Assembly: GCF_000482785.1 (NCBI RefSeq)
Contig: NZ_AXWS01000007.1
Span: forward strand, 1,054,001 to 1,118,000
DNA from: Derxia gummosa DSM 723
Lineage (GTDB): Bacteria; Pseudomonadota; Gammaproteobacteria; Burkholderiales; Burkholderiaceae_E
Length of the DNA: 64,000 nucleotides
Reading direction: 5' to 3'
Shown: positions 16,131 to 25,114 of the stretch, in pieces
Numbering within the stretch: position 1 is the stretch's first letter
How the letters are laid out: every line of letters begins with the position of its first letter
Program-made: the position numbers and the translations under genes
The notes under the pieces: generated by a model
What the model saw: the letters and a program-made list of their open reading frames with translations, nothing else
Told to the model about the DNA's origin: nothing
Databases searched by the model: none

Positions 16131-16517
16131 AATTTCCTGACGCACACCTTGTCTTGCGTCAAGCCGGTTACATCTGATTAGAATTGGGCCGATTTCACCC
16201 GCCAGTCCATCGCTTCAAGCGAAAAAGCGCCGCCTTATAAACGAGGCGTTTTCAACCCTTTCCTGAAAGCACAGCAGCGCGCAGAACTGAAAAGGCAACT
16301 TCGTCGAAAGGCGAAAGACGCAAAGTCACCGGCCTAAAGGGATTCACCCCCATGGCAGCGGAACCGCCAAATCTCGTGTCGTATCTGGACCCTTGCCGCC
16401 CGAATTGCGTCAATTGGCAGGGGATTCATTTGGCCGACGTTTCGCCATTCCCGCCATTCGCCGTTTGCTCCGCGCGTCTGCCTGCCCAGCCAGCGTATTC
16501 GCAGTCTCGGAGCAAGC

Positions 16518-19500
16518 ATGGCAACAGCAGTCCAACCCCGGCATCCGGCCCGCCCCAGCATCTCGGCCGTCAACCTTTCCGCCGCGCACCCGCCGCTGTT
16601 CCGGACTTCCCTGCTGGCCGCGCTGATGGCAGCGGCGCTCTCGGCCTGTGGCGGCGGTGGCGGCGGCGCCGACGGCGCGACCCAGCTCAACGCGGCGCTG
16701 GCCCGGCCGCAGGCGGTCGAGGCCAATCTGGTCGCCACGATCGACGACTTCGACGACCGCACGAGCGTCAGCCCCTGGACCTTCTGGGCACCGAGCGGCT
16801 CGGCAGGCTCGCTCGCCATCGTCGCGGGCAATGGCAGCGCGAATGCGCTCGGCCTCGGCTACAGCTTCAGCTGCGCCAGCACGGCGACGGGCTGCGGCCA
16901 GTACGTGACGGCGACGCGCAACCTCCCCAGCACCGTGAGCGGCGCAAAGTCGCTGCGCTTCGTGTCGCGCTCGCCGGCGTCGGCGAAGCTATCGGTGCGC
17001 GTGGTCGATGCCTCGGGCCAGACCCTGGCCTACAACGTCACCCGCCCGCCCGAGGGCTATGACGCGAGCACCTGGTTCCAGACCGACATCGACCTGGCCA
17101 AGCCCGCGCAATGGTGGGGCGGCGCGAACAACGGCGTGATCCAGACCGGCATCAGGCAGGTGGTGGCGGTGGCCAATGCAGCGAGCTGGCCCGCGAGCGG
17201 GACGGTCTCGATCGACAGCCTGAGGCTGCTGTCGGTGGTGGAGAACCTCGGGCCGGTGGCGGTCGGCAGCGGCCTCGTGGTGGACGATTTCGAGAACCGC
17301 GCCGTGGCCGCGCCCTGGACCTTCTACACGCCGGGCAGCGGCGCGGCCGGCGCGGTCGCCTCGGCCACGGGCAGCACGGGGCGCGGCCTGGGGCTGGACT
17401 ACGACCTGACCTGCCCCGGCGGAACCTGCGGCAAGTACGTGCAGGCGACGCTGCCGCTCTACCGCGCGGTGAGCGGCGCGGCGGCGCTCACCTTCCAGAC
17501 CCGCTCCGAGTCGGAAGTGAACCTGACCGTGCGCGTGACCGACCAGAGCGGCCAGACCCTCCAGTACACGACCGTGCGCCCGAACGCGGGCTACGACCCG
17601 GCCGTGTGGTGGCGCGCCGTCGTCGACCTGGCCAAGCCCGCGCTCTGGTGGGGCGGCGTCAATACCGGCAAACCGAGCGGCGCCATCACCTCGGTGGCGG
17701 TGATGGCCGAGCGCGCCGGCAGCACCGCCGTGAGCGGCACGCTGTCGGTGGACGAGGTGAAGCTGCTGCCGACCGTGCCCGACACCTCGGTCACGCTCGA
17801 CGGCGGCACGATGGTCTCGCTCGACAACTTCAACGACCGCAGCACCGTGGCGCCGTGGAGCTTCTGGAGCCCGGGCACGGGGGCCAGCGGCAGCCTGGCC
17901 TCGATCACCAACCCGGCCGACGGCACGCGCGCGCTCGGCTTCAACTACAGCCTGAGCTGCGTCGGCAGCACCTGCGGTTCCTACGTGGTGGCGACGCTGC
18001 CGCTGGCGCAGACGGTCTCGGGCGCGAGCTGGCTGCGCGCACGCGTCAAGCTCGCGGGCGACGTAGGCCTGACGGTGCGCATCGGCGACACCAGCGGCCA
18101 GATGCTCGACTACAAGGTGCAGCGTCCGCTGGAGGCGGCCGACCCCGATCGCTGGTTCACGCTCGAGGTCGATCTGACCGGCGCGCCCAGCCTCTACTGG
18201 GGCGGCGCCAACAGCGGAAAGATCAGCGGCGCGGTCAAGTCGGTCGCGCTCATCGTCGGTGACGCGCTCAGCAAGCCCGCGAGCGGCACGGTGGCGGTGG
18301 ACGACCTGAGGCTGTCCACGATCGCCAAGACCGGCTTCACGCTCTCGGCCGACTCGGCGCTGCTGCCACCGCTCGTGACCAACGACACGCTCGGCAGGCA
18401 CGCCGGCCTGGCCGTGAACCCGTCGGTCCTGCCGACCGCGCTGGCCGGGCTCGACAAGGCGGCCGCCGCCGGCTTCACCACGCTGCGCTCGCCGATGTTC
18501 TGGAGCTGGATCGAGAAGACCGCCGGCGTGTACGACTGGAGCCTGATGGACAAGTACCTGGCCGCCGCCGAGGCGCGCGGCCTGACGGTGCTGTTCACGC
18601 TCAGCTACGGCAACCCGCTGTACGACGTGCGCACCGCCGACGGCGCCGCCGCTTTCGCGCGCTATGCCAGGGCCGCCGCCGCGCGCTATGCCGGCCGCAA
18701 GGTGCAATGGGAAATCTGGAACGAACCCGACACCGCCAAGTTCTGGGCCGGCACGGCGGACGAGTTCAACCGCGTGGCGCGCGGCGCGCTGGCGGCGATC
18801 CGCGCGGTCGATGCCGACGTGCCCGTCACCACCGGCGGCATCAGCGGCTGGTGGGGCAAGGACTTTCTCGTGCAGATGCTCTCTGGCGGTGATGCCGACG
18901 GCGCGAGCGCGGTGGCGATGCATGGCTATCGCACGATCGGCTCGGAACCCGAGACGCTGGTGTCGGACTGGTTGCGCGCCGAGACGCTGAGCCAGCGCAC
19001 CCTGGGCCGGACGCTGCCGATGTGGAACACCGAATGGGGCTACTCGACCGACCGCCTGCCGACCACCGGCTTCGCGCAATGGCAGGCCGTGTACTCGGTG
19101 CGGCAGATGCTCACGCAATGGACGCTGGGCATCCCGCTGTTCGTCCACTACTCGCTGTTCAACTACGCGACCGACCTGAGCGACCCCGAGAACAACTACG
19201 GCCTGCTGCTTGCCGACGGCAGCGAGAAGCCGGCGATGCAGGCGGTGCGCACGCTGCTGGCCAAGGCGGCCGGCCATGTGCACGGCGGCCTCGTGGACGA
19301 GGTGCCGATCGGCATGCACGCGCTCAAGCTCCAAGGCACGAGCGATGACATCTACGTGGTGTGGAGCACCCACGGCGACATGCCGCTGAGCTTCAGCCTG
19401 CCCTCGGGCTGGAACGCGAGCGCGACCGACATGAACGGCGCGGCGCTGGGCTCGACGGTGGCGACGGTCAACGGCACGAGCCTGCGCAGCTGGACCTTCC

Positions 19501-19541
19501 AGGAGGTGGACGGGCCGGTGTACGTGCGGGTGGTGAAGTAA
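16518..19541 (+). CDS. Modular secreted glycoside hydrolase (clan A, GH39/GH5-like) with three beta modules
   Basis: A 1007-residue lipoprotein-like enzyme. The signal peptide has lipobox LSAC (Cys44) followed by a poly-Gly stretch. Three homologous modules of about 160 residues follow (roughly 76-238, 255-417, 434-600). Each opens with xDxFxxR..x.PW.F(W/Y) and contains SGQ(T/M)L.Y.V.RP and WWGG.N.G, so they look like carbohydrate-binding jelly-rolls. Residues 620-930 form a TIM-barrel hydrolase with acid/base Glu736 in WEIWNEPDTAKFW and nucleophile Glu840 in MWNTEWGYS, resembling PslG-like GH39 enzymes. It is monocistronic, preceded by a 1-kb regulatory region and followed by a very strong hairpin. 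The likely role is trimming or remodelling the exopolysaccharide outside the cytoplasm; the substrate is unknown. Confidence 0.82.
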   Translation: MATAVQPRHPARPSISAVNLSAAHPPLFRTSLLAALMAAALSACGGGGGGADGATQLNAALARPQAVEANLVATIDDFDDRTSVSPWTFWAPSGSAGSLAIVAGNGSANALGLGYSFSCASTATGCGQYVTATRNLPSTVSGAKSLRFVSRSPASAKLSVRVVDASGQTLAYNVTRPPEGYDASTWFQTDIDLAKPAQWWGGANNGVIQTGIRQVVAVANAASWPASGTVSIDSLRLLSVVENLGPVAVGSGLVVDDFENRAVAAPWTFYTPGSGAAGAVASATGSTGRGLGLDYDLTCPGGTCGKYVQATLPLYRAVSGAAALTFQTRSESEVNLTVRVTDQSGQTLQYTTVRPNAGYDPAVWWRAVVDLAKPALWWGGVNTGKPSGAITSVAVMAERAGSTAVSGTLSVDEVKLLPTVPDTSVTLDGGTMVSLDNFNDRSTVAPWSFWSPGTGASGSLASITNPADGTRALGFNYSLSCVGSTCGSYVVATLPLAQTVSGASWLRARVKLAGDVGLTVRIGDTSGQMLDYKVQRPLEAADPDRWFTLEVDLTGAPSLYWGGANSGKISGAVKSVALIVGDALSKPASGTVAVDDLRLSTIAKTGFTLSADSALLPPLVTNDTLGRHAGLAVNPSVLPTALAGLDKAAAAGFTTLRSPMFWSWIEKTAGVYDWSLMDKYLAAAEARGLTVLFTLSYGNPLYDVRTADGAAAFARYARAAAARYAGRKVQWEIWNEPDTAKFWAGTADEFNRVARGALAAIRAVDADVPVTTGGISGWWGKDFLVQMLSGGDADGASAVAMHGYRTIGSEPETLVSDWLRAETLSQRTLGRTLPMWNTEWGYSTDRLPTTGFAQWQAVYSVRQMLTQWTLGIPLFVHYSLFNYATDLSDPENNYGLLLADGSEKPAMQAVRTLLAKAAGHVHGGLVDEVPIGMHALKLQGTSDDIYVVWSTHGDMPLSFSLPSGWNASATDMNGAALGSTVATVNGTSLRSWTFQEVDGPVYVRVVK

Positions 19542-19544
19542 GCC

Positions 19545-19575
19545 GCCGGGCGGGGCCTGACCGGCCCCGCCCGGC
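19545..19575 (+). terminator. Strong GC stem-loop after the modular hydrolase gene
   Basis: A perfect 13-bp stem (GCCGGGCGGGGCC paired with GGCCCCGCCCGGC) with a TGACC loop begins 4 bases after the stop codon. There is no T-run on either strand, so it may be a U-less terminator or an mRNA 3' stabiliser between convergent genes. Confidence 0.6.
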
Positions 19576-19664
19576 CAGGAAGCGGATGCCTCGCCGGCGA
19601 CACCGCACGGCATCGACCGGGCGGCATTGCCGAAGCGAGAAGAAGCACGGGAAATGCGGCTTCC

Positions 19665-21176
19665 TCAGCGCGGCCGGTCAGCCGGCGCCCAGCCATCGCC
19701 GCTGCGCTTCCATACCAGCGGCCGGCGCGTGTCGTCGGCGCCGCCGAGCAGGGTCGGCACCGCCGCGAGATCGGCGGCGGGCGCGGCCTTCGCGGCGCGG
19801 GACTGGCCCGTCGGCCGGGCATCGGACTCGCCCATGGCGGCCTGGGCGCGGGCCCGGCCGGGCGCGTCGGAGGAGGTGGCCGGCGCGCCCTGGGCCGACG
19901 CCTTGCCGGCATCGGCCGCCGGTGCCGCACTGCCCGCCGCCTTCGGTGCCCCGGGGCCGGGGTCCTTCCAGGCCATGAGCCAGTCGCTGCCGCCGAGCTT
20001 GCCGGTCACGGCATAGGTCGAATCGGCGAGCGTCTCGGCGCGGAAGCCCTGGCCGCGCTTCATGAACTCGGCCAGCGCTGCGAACTGCTCGCGCGCTGGC
20101 TTGGGCGAGCCGTCGCGGTGCAGCAGTCCGAAGCGATGCTCCTTGTCCTCGGCGTTGTCGCCAAGGTCGACGAGGCTGTACCACCAGATGCCGCCGATCC
20201 ACGGCCGCGTGCGCGCCAGCAGCGCGAAGCGCGCGAGATAGTCGGCCGCGACGTCCTCGCTCACGCCGAAGCGGCCCGTGTTGGTGGGCCAGCCGATCTC
20301 GGTCACGTACACCGGAATGTCGCGGTCGGGCACGGCGGCGGCGATGCGCTCATGCATCTGGTCGAGCACTTCGAGCGCGCGCTCGGGCGTCGGGCGCGGC
20401 GAGAACAGCATGTAGGGATGGACCGAGAAGGCGCCCATGTACTGCGCGCCGCCGGCCTTGAGAAAGCCGTCCACCCACGGCAGATCGACGCCCGCGACCG
20501 AACCGGCGACGACCGTCGCCTTGGGATTGGCGGCCTTGATCGCCGCATGCGCGACCTTGAGCAGCTCGACATAGGCGGCCGGATCGCCCTTCGGACGCGG
20601 CTGGCGCTGCGAGCCCATGCCGGCGTTCCATTCGTTCCAGACCTCGTACTGATCGACGCGGTCGCCGAAATGGCGCACGACCCAGTCGGCGTAGCGCGCG
20701 AAGGCCTTGCGGCTTTCCTCCGAGCCGTCGTACAGGCTGTCGGCGGTGGCGAAGCGGCTGCCATAGCAGAGCAGGATCAGCGGGCGCAGGCCGGCGGCGC
20801 GCGCCGCGTCCACCAGCTTGTCGACCGACGCGAGCTGGGCCGACACCACGAAGCGGCCCGGCTCCGGCTCGACATTGCCCCAGGGCACGCCGGCGCGCAG
20901 GGTGTTGGCGCCGGCATCACGCATCTGCGCGACCGACACCTCCTCCTTGCCGACGCCCGGCGGCGGCGCGACGACACCGAACTGGAAGGCCGCGACCGGC
21001 CCCGCCAGCAGCAGCGACAGCACGAGGACGGCAAGCCGCGCCAACGGCAGGCGAGTCGGGACAATCCGGCCCGAAACCATGCGCGGCGAAGCGGTCCGGT
21101 GCCAGACGGCGCCGCCGGGCATGCCGCAGGCCTGGCGTGCCTCGGCGGACGGAAGGGGAAGACGGAAGAGCTTCAT
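19665..21176 (-). CDS. PslG-like glycoside hydrolase (clan A)
   Basis: A 503-residue exported glycoside hydrolase. The N terminus is long; a hydrophobic signal segment (LARLAVLVLSLLLAGPVAAF) ends near residue 64, followed by a TIM barrel starting FGVVAPPPGVGKEEVSVAQM. The acid/base is Glu182 in YEVWNEWN and the nucleophile Glu293 in VYVTEIGWPTNTG; HPYMLFSPRP and IGGIWWYSLVDLGD fit the GH39-like fold. The start at 21176 is chosen because AAGGA lies 6 bases upstream; an in-frame ATG at 21080 would give a shorter leader but has no ribosome site. The C-terminal 100 residues are Ala/Gly-rich and end in a basic tail. It is separated from ugd by a terminator, so it has its own promoter. It probably cuts the polysaccharide in the periplasm. 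Confidence 0.82.
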   Translation of the reverse strand: MKLFRLPLPSAEARQACGMPGGAVWHRTASPRMVSGRIVPTRLPLARLAVLVLSLLLAGPVAAFQFGVVAPPPGVGKEEVSVAQMRDAGANTLRAGVPWGNVEPEPGRFVVSAQLASVDKLVDAARAAGLRPLILLCYGSRFATADSLYDGSEESRKAFARYADWVVRHFGDRVDQYEVWNEWNAGMGSQRQPRPKGDPAAYVELLKVAHAAIKAANPKATVVAGSVAGVDLPWVDGFLKAGGAQYMGAFSVHPYMLFSPRPTPERALEVLDQMHERIAAAVPDRDIPVYVTEIGWPTNTGRFGVSEDVAADYLARFALLARTRPWIGGIWWYSLVDLGDNAEDKEHRFGLLHRDGSPKPAREQFAALAEFMKRGQGFRAETLADSTYAVTGKLGGSDWLMAWKDPGPGAPKAAGSAAPAADAGKASAQGAPATSSDAPGRARAQAAMGESDARPTGQSRAAKAAPAADLAAVPTLLGGADDTRRPLVWKRSGDGWAPADRPR

Positions 21177-21275
21177 CGGCATTCCTTGCCGGCGCTCGGT
21201 GTGCGCCGCCGGACCATTCTTTGCACGCATTCCCTTCGCAAAGCCGCACCGCAAGTTCCGGTTACCGCCGAAATG

Positions 21276-21312
21276 AAAAACGGGACGACCGGCCTTGCGG
21301 CGGATCGTCCCG
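21276..21312 (-). terminator. Rho-independent terminator after ugd
   Basis: On the minus strand CGGGACGA (21312-21305) pairs with TCGTCCCG (21288-21281), followed at once by TTTTT (21280-21276). It starts 47 bases past the ugd stop and ends that transcription unit before the PslG-like gene. Confidence 0.87.
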
Positions 21313-21358
21313 CTTGTCTTGCGCCTGGCCCGCGCCGGGCGCGGGCCGGTAGCGCCGC

Positions 21359-22696
21359 TTACTGGCGGCCGATCGAGTGGTACTCCAGGCCCGAGGCGCG
21401 CACCAGCGCCGGCTCGTACAGGTTGCGGCCGTCGAAGACGATCTTGTCCTTGAGCGTCGCGGCGAGCGTGTCGAAGTCGGGGGAGCGGAATTCCTTCCAC
21501 TCGGTCACGATCACGAGGCCGTTCGCGCCTTCGAGCGCGTCATTGGCCGCCTCGACGAAGCTCAGGCCGGCGAGCGTGTTGCCCTCGGCATCGACCAGCA
21601 CGCGCTTGGCTTCTTCCGTCGCGACCGGGTCGTAGGCCTTGACCGACGCGCCGCGCTTGAGCAGCTCGGCGATCAGCACGCGGCTCGGGGCTTCGCGCAT
21701 GTCGTCGGTGTTCGGCTTGAAGGCCAGGCCCCACAGCGCGAAGGTCTTGCCGTTCAGGTTCTCGCCGTAGCGCTTGACCAGCTTGTCGACCAGCACGAGC
21801 TTCTGCTCGTCGTTCACCTGCTCGACCGCGTTGAGCAGCACGGCGGGCAGACCCGTTTCGGCCGAGGTGCGCACCAGCGCCTTAACGTCCTTCGGGAAGC
21901 AGGAACCGCCGTAGCCGGCGCCGGCGTACAGGAAGCTCGTGCCGATGCGCGGATCGGAGCCGATGCCCACGCGCACCAGCTCGATGTCCGCGCCGAGGCG
22001 CTCGGCCAGACGCGACAGTTCGTTCATGAACGAGATGCGGGTGGCGAGCATCGCGTTGGCGGCGTACTTGGTGAATTCGGCGCTGCGCACGTCCATGACC
22101 AGCAGACGCTCGCGGTTGCGCGTGAAGGGCTGGTAGAGCGCCTTCAGAAGGAGCACCGCGCGTTCATCTTCGACGCCGACGACGACGCGGTCCGGGCGCA
22201 TGAAGTCGTTGACCGCCGCGCCTTCCTTGAGGAACTCGGGGTTGGACGCGACCGAGTATTCGAGATCGACACCGCGCGCGGCGAGTTCCTCGGCGATCGC
22301 GGCCTTGACCTTGTCGGCCGTGCCGACGGGCACCGTGCTCTTGTCAATGACGACCTTGTAGTCGGTCATCAGGCGGCCGATGTTGCGCGCGGCGGCGAGC
22401 ACGTATTGCAGGTCGGCCGAGCCGTCTTCATCGGGCGGCGTGCCGACGGCGATGAATTGCAGCGTGCCGTGGGCGACCGAATGCGCGATGTCGGTCGTGA
22501 ACTCGAGGCGGCCGGCGGCGGCGTTGCGGCGCACCACCTCCTGAAGCCCCGGCTCGTGGATCGGGATGCCGCCCGAGTTGAGGATGTCGATCTTGCGCTG
22601 GTCGACGTCCAGGCAAAGGACGTGGTTGCCCATTTCGGCAAGACATGCGCCGGTCACCAGGCCGACGTAGCCCGTGCCAATCACCGTGACTTTCAT
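21359..22696 (-). CDS. ugd: UDP-glucose 6-dehydrogenase
   Basis: A 445-residue enzyme that oxidises UDP-glucose to UDP-glucuronate with two NAD+. The Rossmann motif is [21 protein letters not shown]-type at the N terminus. The catalytic cysteine is Cys266 in [29 protein letters not shown] and [17 protein letters not shown] are the other family blocks. The start at 22696 has GGAGAG 6 bases upstream; the 23 residues of open frame before it are not conserved-looking. It supplies GlcA, or via the UDP-glucuronate decarboxylase at 45662 xylose, to the exopolysaccharide. It lies 149 bases below the flippase stop and could be the last gene of that operon. Confidence 0.96.
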   Translation of the reverse strand: MKVTVIGTGYVGLVTGACLAEMGNHVLCLDVDQRKIDILNSGGIPIHEPGLQEVVRRNAAAGRLEFTTDIAHSVAHGTLQFIAVGTPPDEDGSADLQYVLAAARNIGRLMTDYKVVIDKSTVPVGTADKVKAAIAEELAARGVDLEYSVASNPEFLKEGAAVNDFMRPDRVVVGVEDERAVLLLKALYQPFTRNRERLLVMDVRSAEFTKYAANAMLATRISFMNELSRLAERLGADIELVRVGIGSDPRIGTSFLYAGAGYGGSCFPKDVKALVRTSAETGLPAVLLNAVEQVNDEQKLVLVDKLVKRYGENLNGKTFALWGLAFKPNTDDMREAPSRVLIAELLKRGASVKAYDPVATEEAKRVLVDAEGNTLAGLSFVEAANDALEGANGLVIVTEWKEFRSPDFDTLAATLKDKIVFDGRNLYEPALVRASGLEYHSIGRQ

Positions 22697-22845
22697 TGGA
22701 AGCTCTCCATAAGCCAAGAAAACGTGAGCACCACGCGAGTGGGCATCGAAACTGGGTCCCGGCACCCTGCGTGGGGCGCCGGTGATGCGAACTGTCTCCT
22801 CCGGTCACCGGCCGTTCGCTCGGCCAGTACCGCTCTGTATCTGGT

Positions 22846-24123
22846 TCAGCGGCCCCTGCGCCATTGCACGAAGGCCGTCAGCCACAGTGCGAGCGCCACG
22901 GTGGCATGGCCCCCGATGAAGGCCCAGATCAGGCCCTCGACGCCGCCGAGACGGGCGCCGAAGACCATCAGGAAACCGAAGCCGACCGCCGACACGCCGT
23001 AGATGACCGCGCGCAGGCTCTGCATGCCCGCGCCGGTCAGCGCGTCCGCCGCCGGGTACTGCAAGGCGATGAAGGGCATCGCGATCGCGAGCCTTCCCGC
23101 CGTGTCCGTCGCACCTGCAAAGACCTTGCCGAGCACCACCGGCGCGAGCATCGCGGCCAGCGCGACACCGGCGCCCGACAGCGCACCCACCAGCGCCAGC
23201 GCCGGCGCGGTCTTCAGCGCGAACTTCAGGCTAGCGCCGATACCGTCCGCGCCCTTCTGAAAAAACTTCGGGTAAAGAATTCGTGTAACGACCTGGATCG
23301 GAAACAGCCCGAGCTGCAAGATGCGCGATGCCGCGCCGTAGGCGCCGAGTGCCGCCTCGTCGGCGAAGCGCGAGAGCACCACGCGGTCCATGTTCCCCTG
23401 CGAGGCGCGCGCGGTCTGGTTCAGGCAGAAGGCGGCGCCCGAACCGGCCTCGTCGCCGAGCCTTTCCCAGCGCGGCGCGCCATAGCAGCGCACGCCCACG
23501 GCGATGCAGATGGCCGACACTGCAAGCGCTTGCGCGAGCACGGCCAGGATCCATTCGTCGAGGTCGTGCAGATCGGCCAGCGCGAAGAAGCCGAAGGCAA
23601 GCGCCAGCCGCACCACCACCACCGACACGCGCAGCCAGCCGGCGCGCGCCGTGTCGCCGTGGGCCACCATGACGAGTTCGAGCGAGGCCGAGATGCGCGC
23701 GACCAGCACCTCGGCGAACAGCGCCAACGCGAGGCTGAGCGGCGCCATGTCGAGCTGCATCGGCCCGAGCGCGAGCAGCACGCCGCCGCCGATCACGAGC
23801 GGCAATGTCACCGCGATGAGGAAGAGCATCTTCGCGAAGTAGCGTCCGAAGGCTGTCCGGTCACGCGACACCGCCCGCACCACGAGGTCGCCGCCGCCGA
23901 GCCCCACCAGCTCGACCGCGATGCCGACGATCGCCAGCACCGCCGTGTAGCGGCCGAACTGCTCGATGCCGAGGCCACGCGCCGTGATCGCGAAGGTGAC
24001 GAACTGGAGCGCGAGCGCGCCCATCGTCGGCACCATCGTGGTGATGAAGGTGGCGACGCGGAAGCGCCGTTCCAGCTCGCGCCAGAGCGACGGACGCGCG
24101 GCGGCCGTGACGCCGTCGCTCAT
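22846..24123 (-). CDS. Polysaccharide flippase (Wzx/MATE-like), copy 2
   Basis: A 425-residue polytopic membrane protein with about 12 helices, in the oligosaccharide flippase family. The N-terminal part (FITTMVPTMGALALQFVTFA, then ARGLGIEQFGRYTAVLAI) has the usual helix 1-2 pattern and GRYxA loop. RFADEAALGAYGAASRILQL matches the conserved central loop. The start overlaps the stop of the upstream glycosyltransferase by four bases (ATGA); the longer open frame upstream is that gene read in another frame. It contains a copy of the recurring palindrome at 23521. Together with the flippase at 6499, this indicates capacity for two repeat-unit types. Confidence 0.86.
   Translation of the reverse strand: MSDGVTAAARPSLWRELERRFRVATFITTMVPTMGALALQFVTFAITARGLGIEQFGRYTAVLAIVGIAVELVGLGGGDLVVRAVSRDRTAFGRYFAKMLFLIAVTLPLVIGGGVLLALGPMQLDMAPLSLALALFAEVLVARISASLELVMVAHGDTARAGWLRVSVVVVRLALAFGFFALADLHDLDEWILAVLAQALAVSAICIAVGVRCYGAPRWERLGDEAGSGAAFCLNQTARASQGNMDRVVLSRFADEAALGAYGAASRILQLGLFPIQVVTRILYPKFFQKGADGIGASLKFALKTAPALALVGALSGAGVALAAMLAPVVLGKVFAGATDTAGRLAIAMPFIALQYPAADALTGAGMQSLRAVIYGVSAVGFGFLMVFGARLGGVEGLIWAFIGGHATVALALWLTAFVQWRRGR
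23521..23534. repeat. Palindromic element TGCAAGCGCTTGCG
   Basis: One mismatch to TGCAAGCGCTTGCA. On the minus (coding) strand it reads CAA GCG CTT GCA (Gln-Ala-Leu-Ala) in the flippase gene, with three codons that this gene otherwise avoids. Confidence 0.6.
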
Positions 24124-25082
24124 CGGCAGGCCTTCTCGCCGGGTTGCTGCGGCCGCGCGTACTCGACGAACACATCGCCGAAATGCGAGGCGAAGCGCCC
24201 TCGCACCTTGTCGAGCTCGAGCAGCCAGCCGAGCAGGCGCGAGTCGGGTTCGCGGTTGTAGAGCGGGTAGCACAGCAGGCGCGCGGTCAGGCCGAGCGTC
24301 TTGGCGAAGCTGCGCACCTTGCCGCCGTCGAGCGTCTCCCAGCGCACGGCATGGTTGCCGACGCGGAAACGGCGCTGGCGCATCCACTTGAGCGAGGCGC
24401 GCGACTGCGGCACCTCCTCGTACACGAGCGCGCCGTCGGCCCAGGCCATCGGATGGCCACGGAAGAAGAGCTTGCGGAAGAACACCGTGTCACCCCCGCC
24501 CGACAGGCCGAAGGCCTCGTCGAAGAAGGGACGCGGCTCGGCGGTGAGCCGCTGCATGTCGAGCAGGAAGTTGCAGGTGCAGAACACGAAGGGCTTGCCG
24601 AGCAGCAGCTGCTTGTCCACCGACCAGTAGCGCGCCCACTTGCGCAGATGCGCGGCCGAATCGGGAAAAACCGGGCGCACCGGGCCGCCAACCACCACCG
24701 CCTTCTGGTCGACGCTGACGCGGATCAGCTCGGCCAGCCATTCGGGCGAGGGCCATTCATCGTCGTCGATCATCGCCAGATAGCGCACGCCCAGCCGGTC
24801 GGCCTCGCCGAAGACGGCGTTGCGCGCCGCCGAGATGCCGGGCTGGCGCTCGATCAGATAGCGCACGGTGATGCCCGACCGGGCCGCGAACACCGCCGCG
24901 GCTTCGCCCACGCTCGGGTCATTGCCGTCGTTGTCCACCACGATGATCACGGGCGGCGCCGGCAGCGCCTTGGCCGCGATGGCGAGGTGGTCGAGCAGCC
25001 GCACCATGCCGGCCTTGCGCTTGTAGGTGCAGAACCCGATGCCCACGCCCGACAGGCTGGCCGAATTGCTGACGGCTTCCAT
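24120..25082 (-). CDS. Glycosyltransferase family 2
   Basis: A 320-residue GT-A inverting glycosyltransferase. It begins with the nucleotide-binding strand VGIGFCTYKRKAGMVRLL, then VIIVVDNDGNDPSVGEA and GISAARNAVFGEA. The metal-binding DxD is in AMIDDDEWPSPEWL (Asp106-Asp108), and the catalytic-base region is near DEAFGLSGGGDTVFF. GGGAG lies 9 bases before the start. It follows the polymerase by 32 bases and overlaps the flippase start, so it is central in the GH16-wzy-GT2-wzx operon. The donor and acceptor are unknown. Confidence 0.9.
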   Translation of the reverse strand: MEAVSNSASLSGVGIGFCTYKRKAGMVRLLDHLAIAAKALPAPPVIIVVDNDGNDPSVGEAAAVFAARSGITVRYLIERQPGISAARNAVFGEADRLGVRYLAMIDDDEWPSPEWLAELIRVSVDQKAVVVGGPVRPVFPDSAAHLRKWARYWSVDKQLLLGKPFVFCTCNFLLDMQRLTAEPRPFFDEAFGLSGGGDTVFFRKLFFRGHPMAWADGALVYEEVPQSRASLKWMRQRRFRVGNHAVRWETLDGGKVRSFAKTLGLTARLLCYPLYNREPDSRLLGWLLELDKVRGRFASHFGDVFVEYARPQQPGEKACR

Positions 25083-25114
25083 TCATGTCTCTCCCGCCCC
25101 GGGATCAGGGGCTG

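Larger units (their letters stand above)
15469..16517. other. Large divergent intergenic region, probable regulatory hub
   Basis: This 1049-base stretch between epsF2 (-) and the modular glycoside hydrolase gene (+) is the longest non-coding region of the window. It is clearly AT-richer than its surroundings (many AATT and CAATTT runs) and its short open frames show no protein-like sequence. It contains four TGTAGGA/TCCTACA boxes. A weak promoter-like pair TTGCGT (16154-16159) and TAGAAT (16179-16184) has a non-ideal 19-base spacer. TCGCTTCAAGCGA (16210-16222) is a compact inverted repeat. A small RNA or long leader for the hydrolase gene is possible but I cannot show it. Confidence 0.5.
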
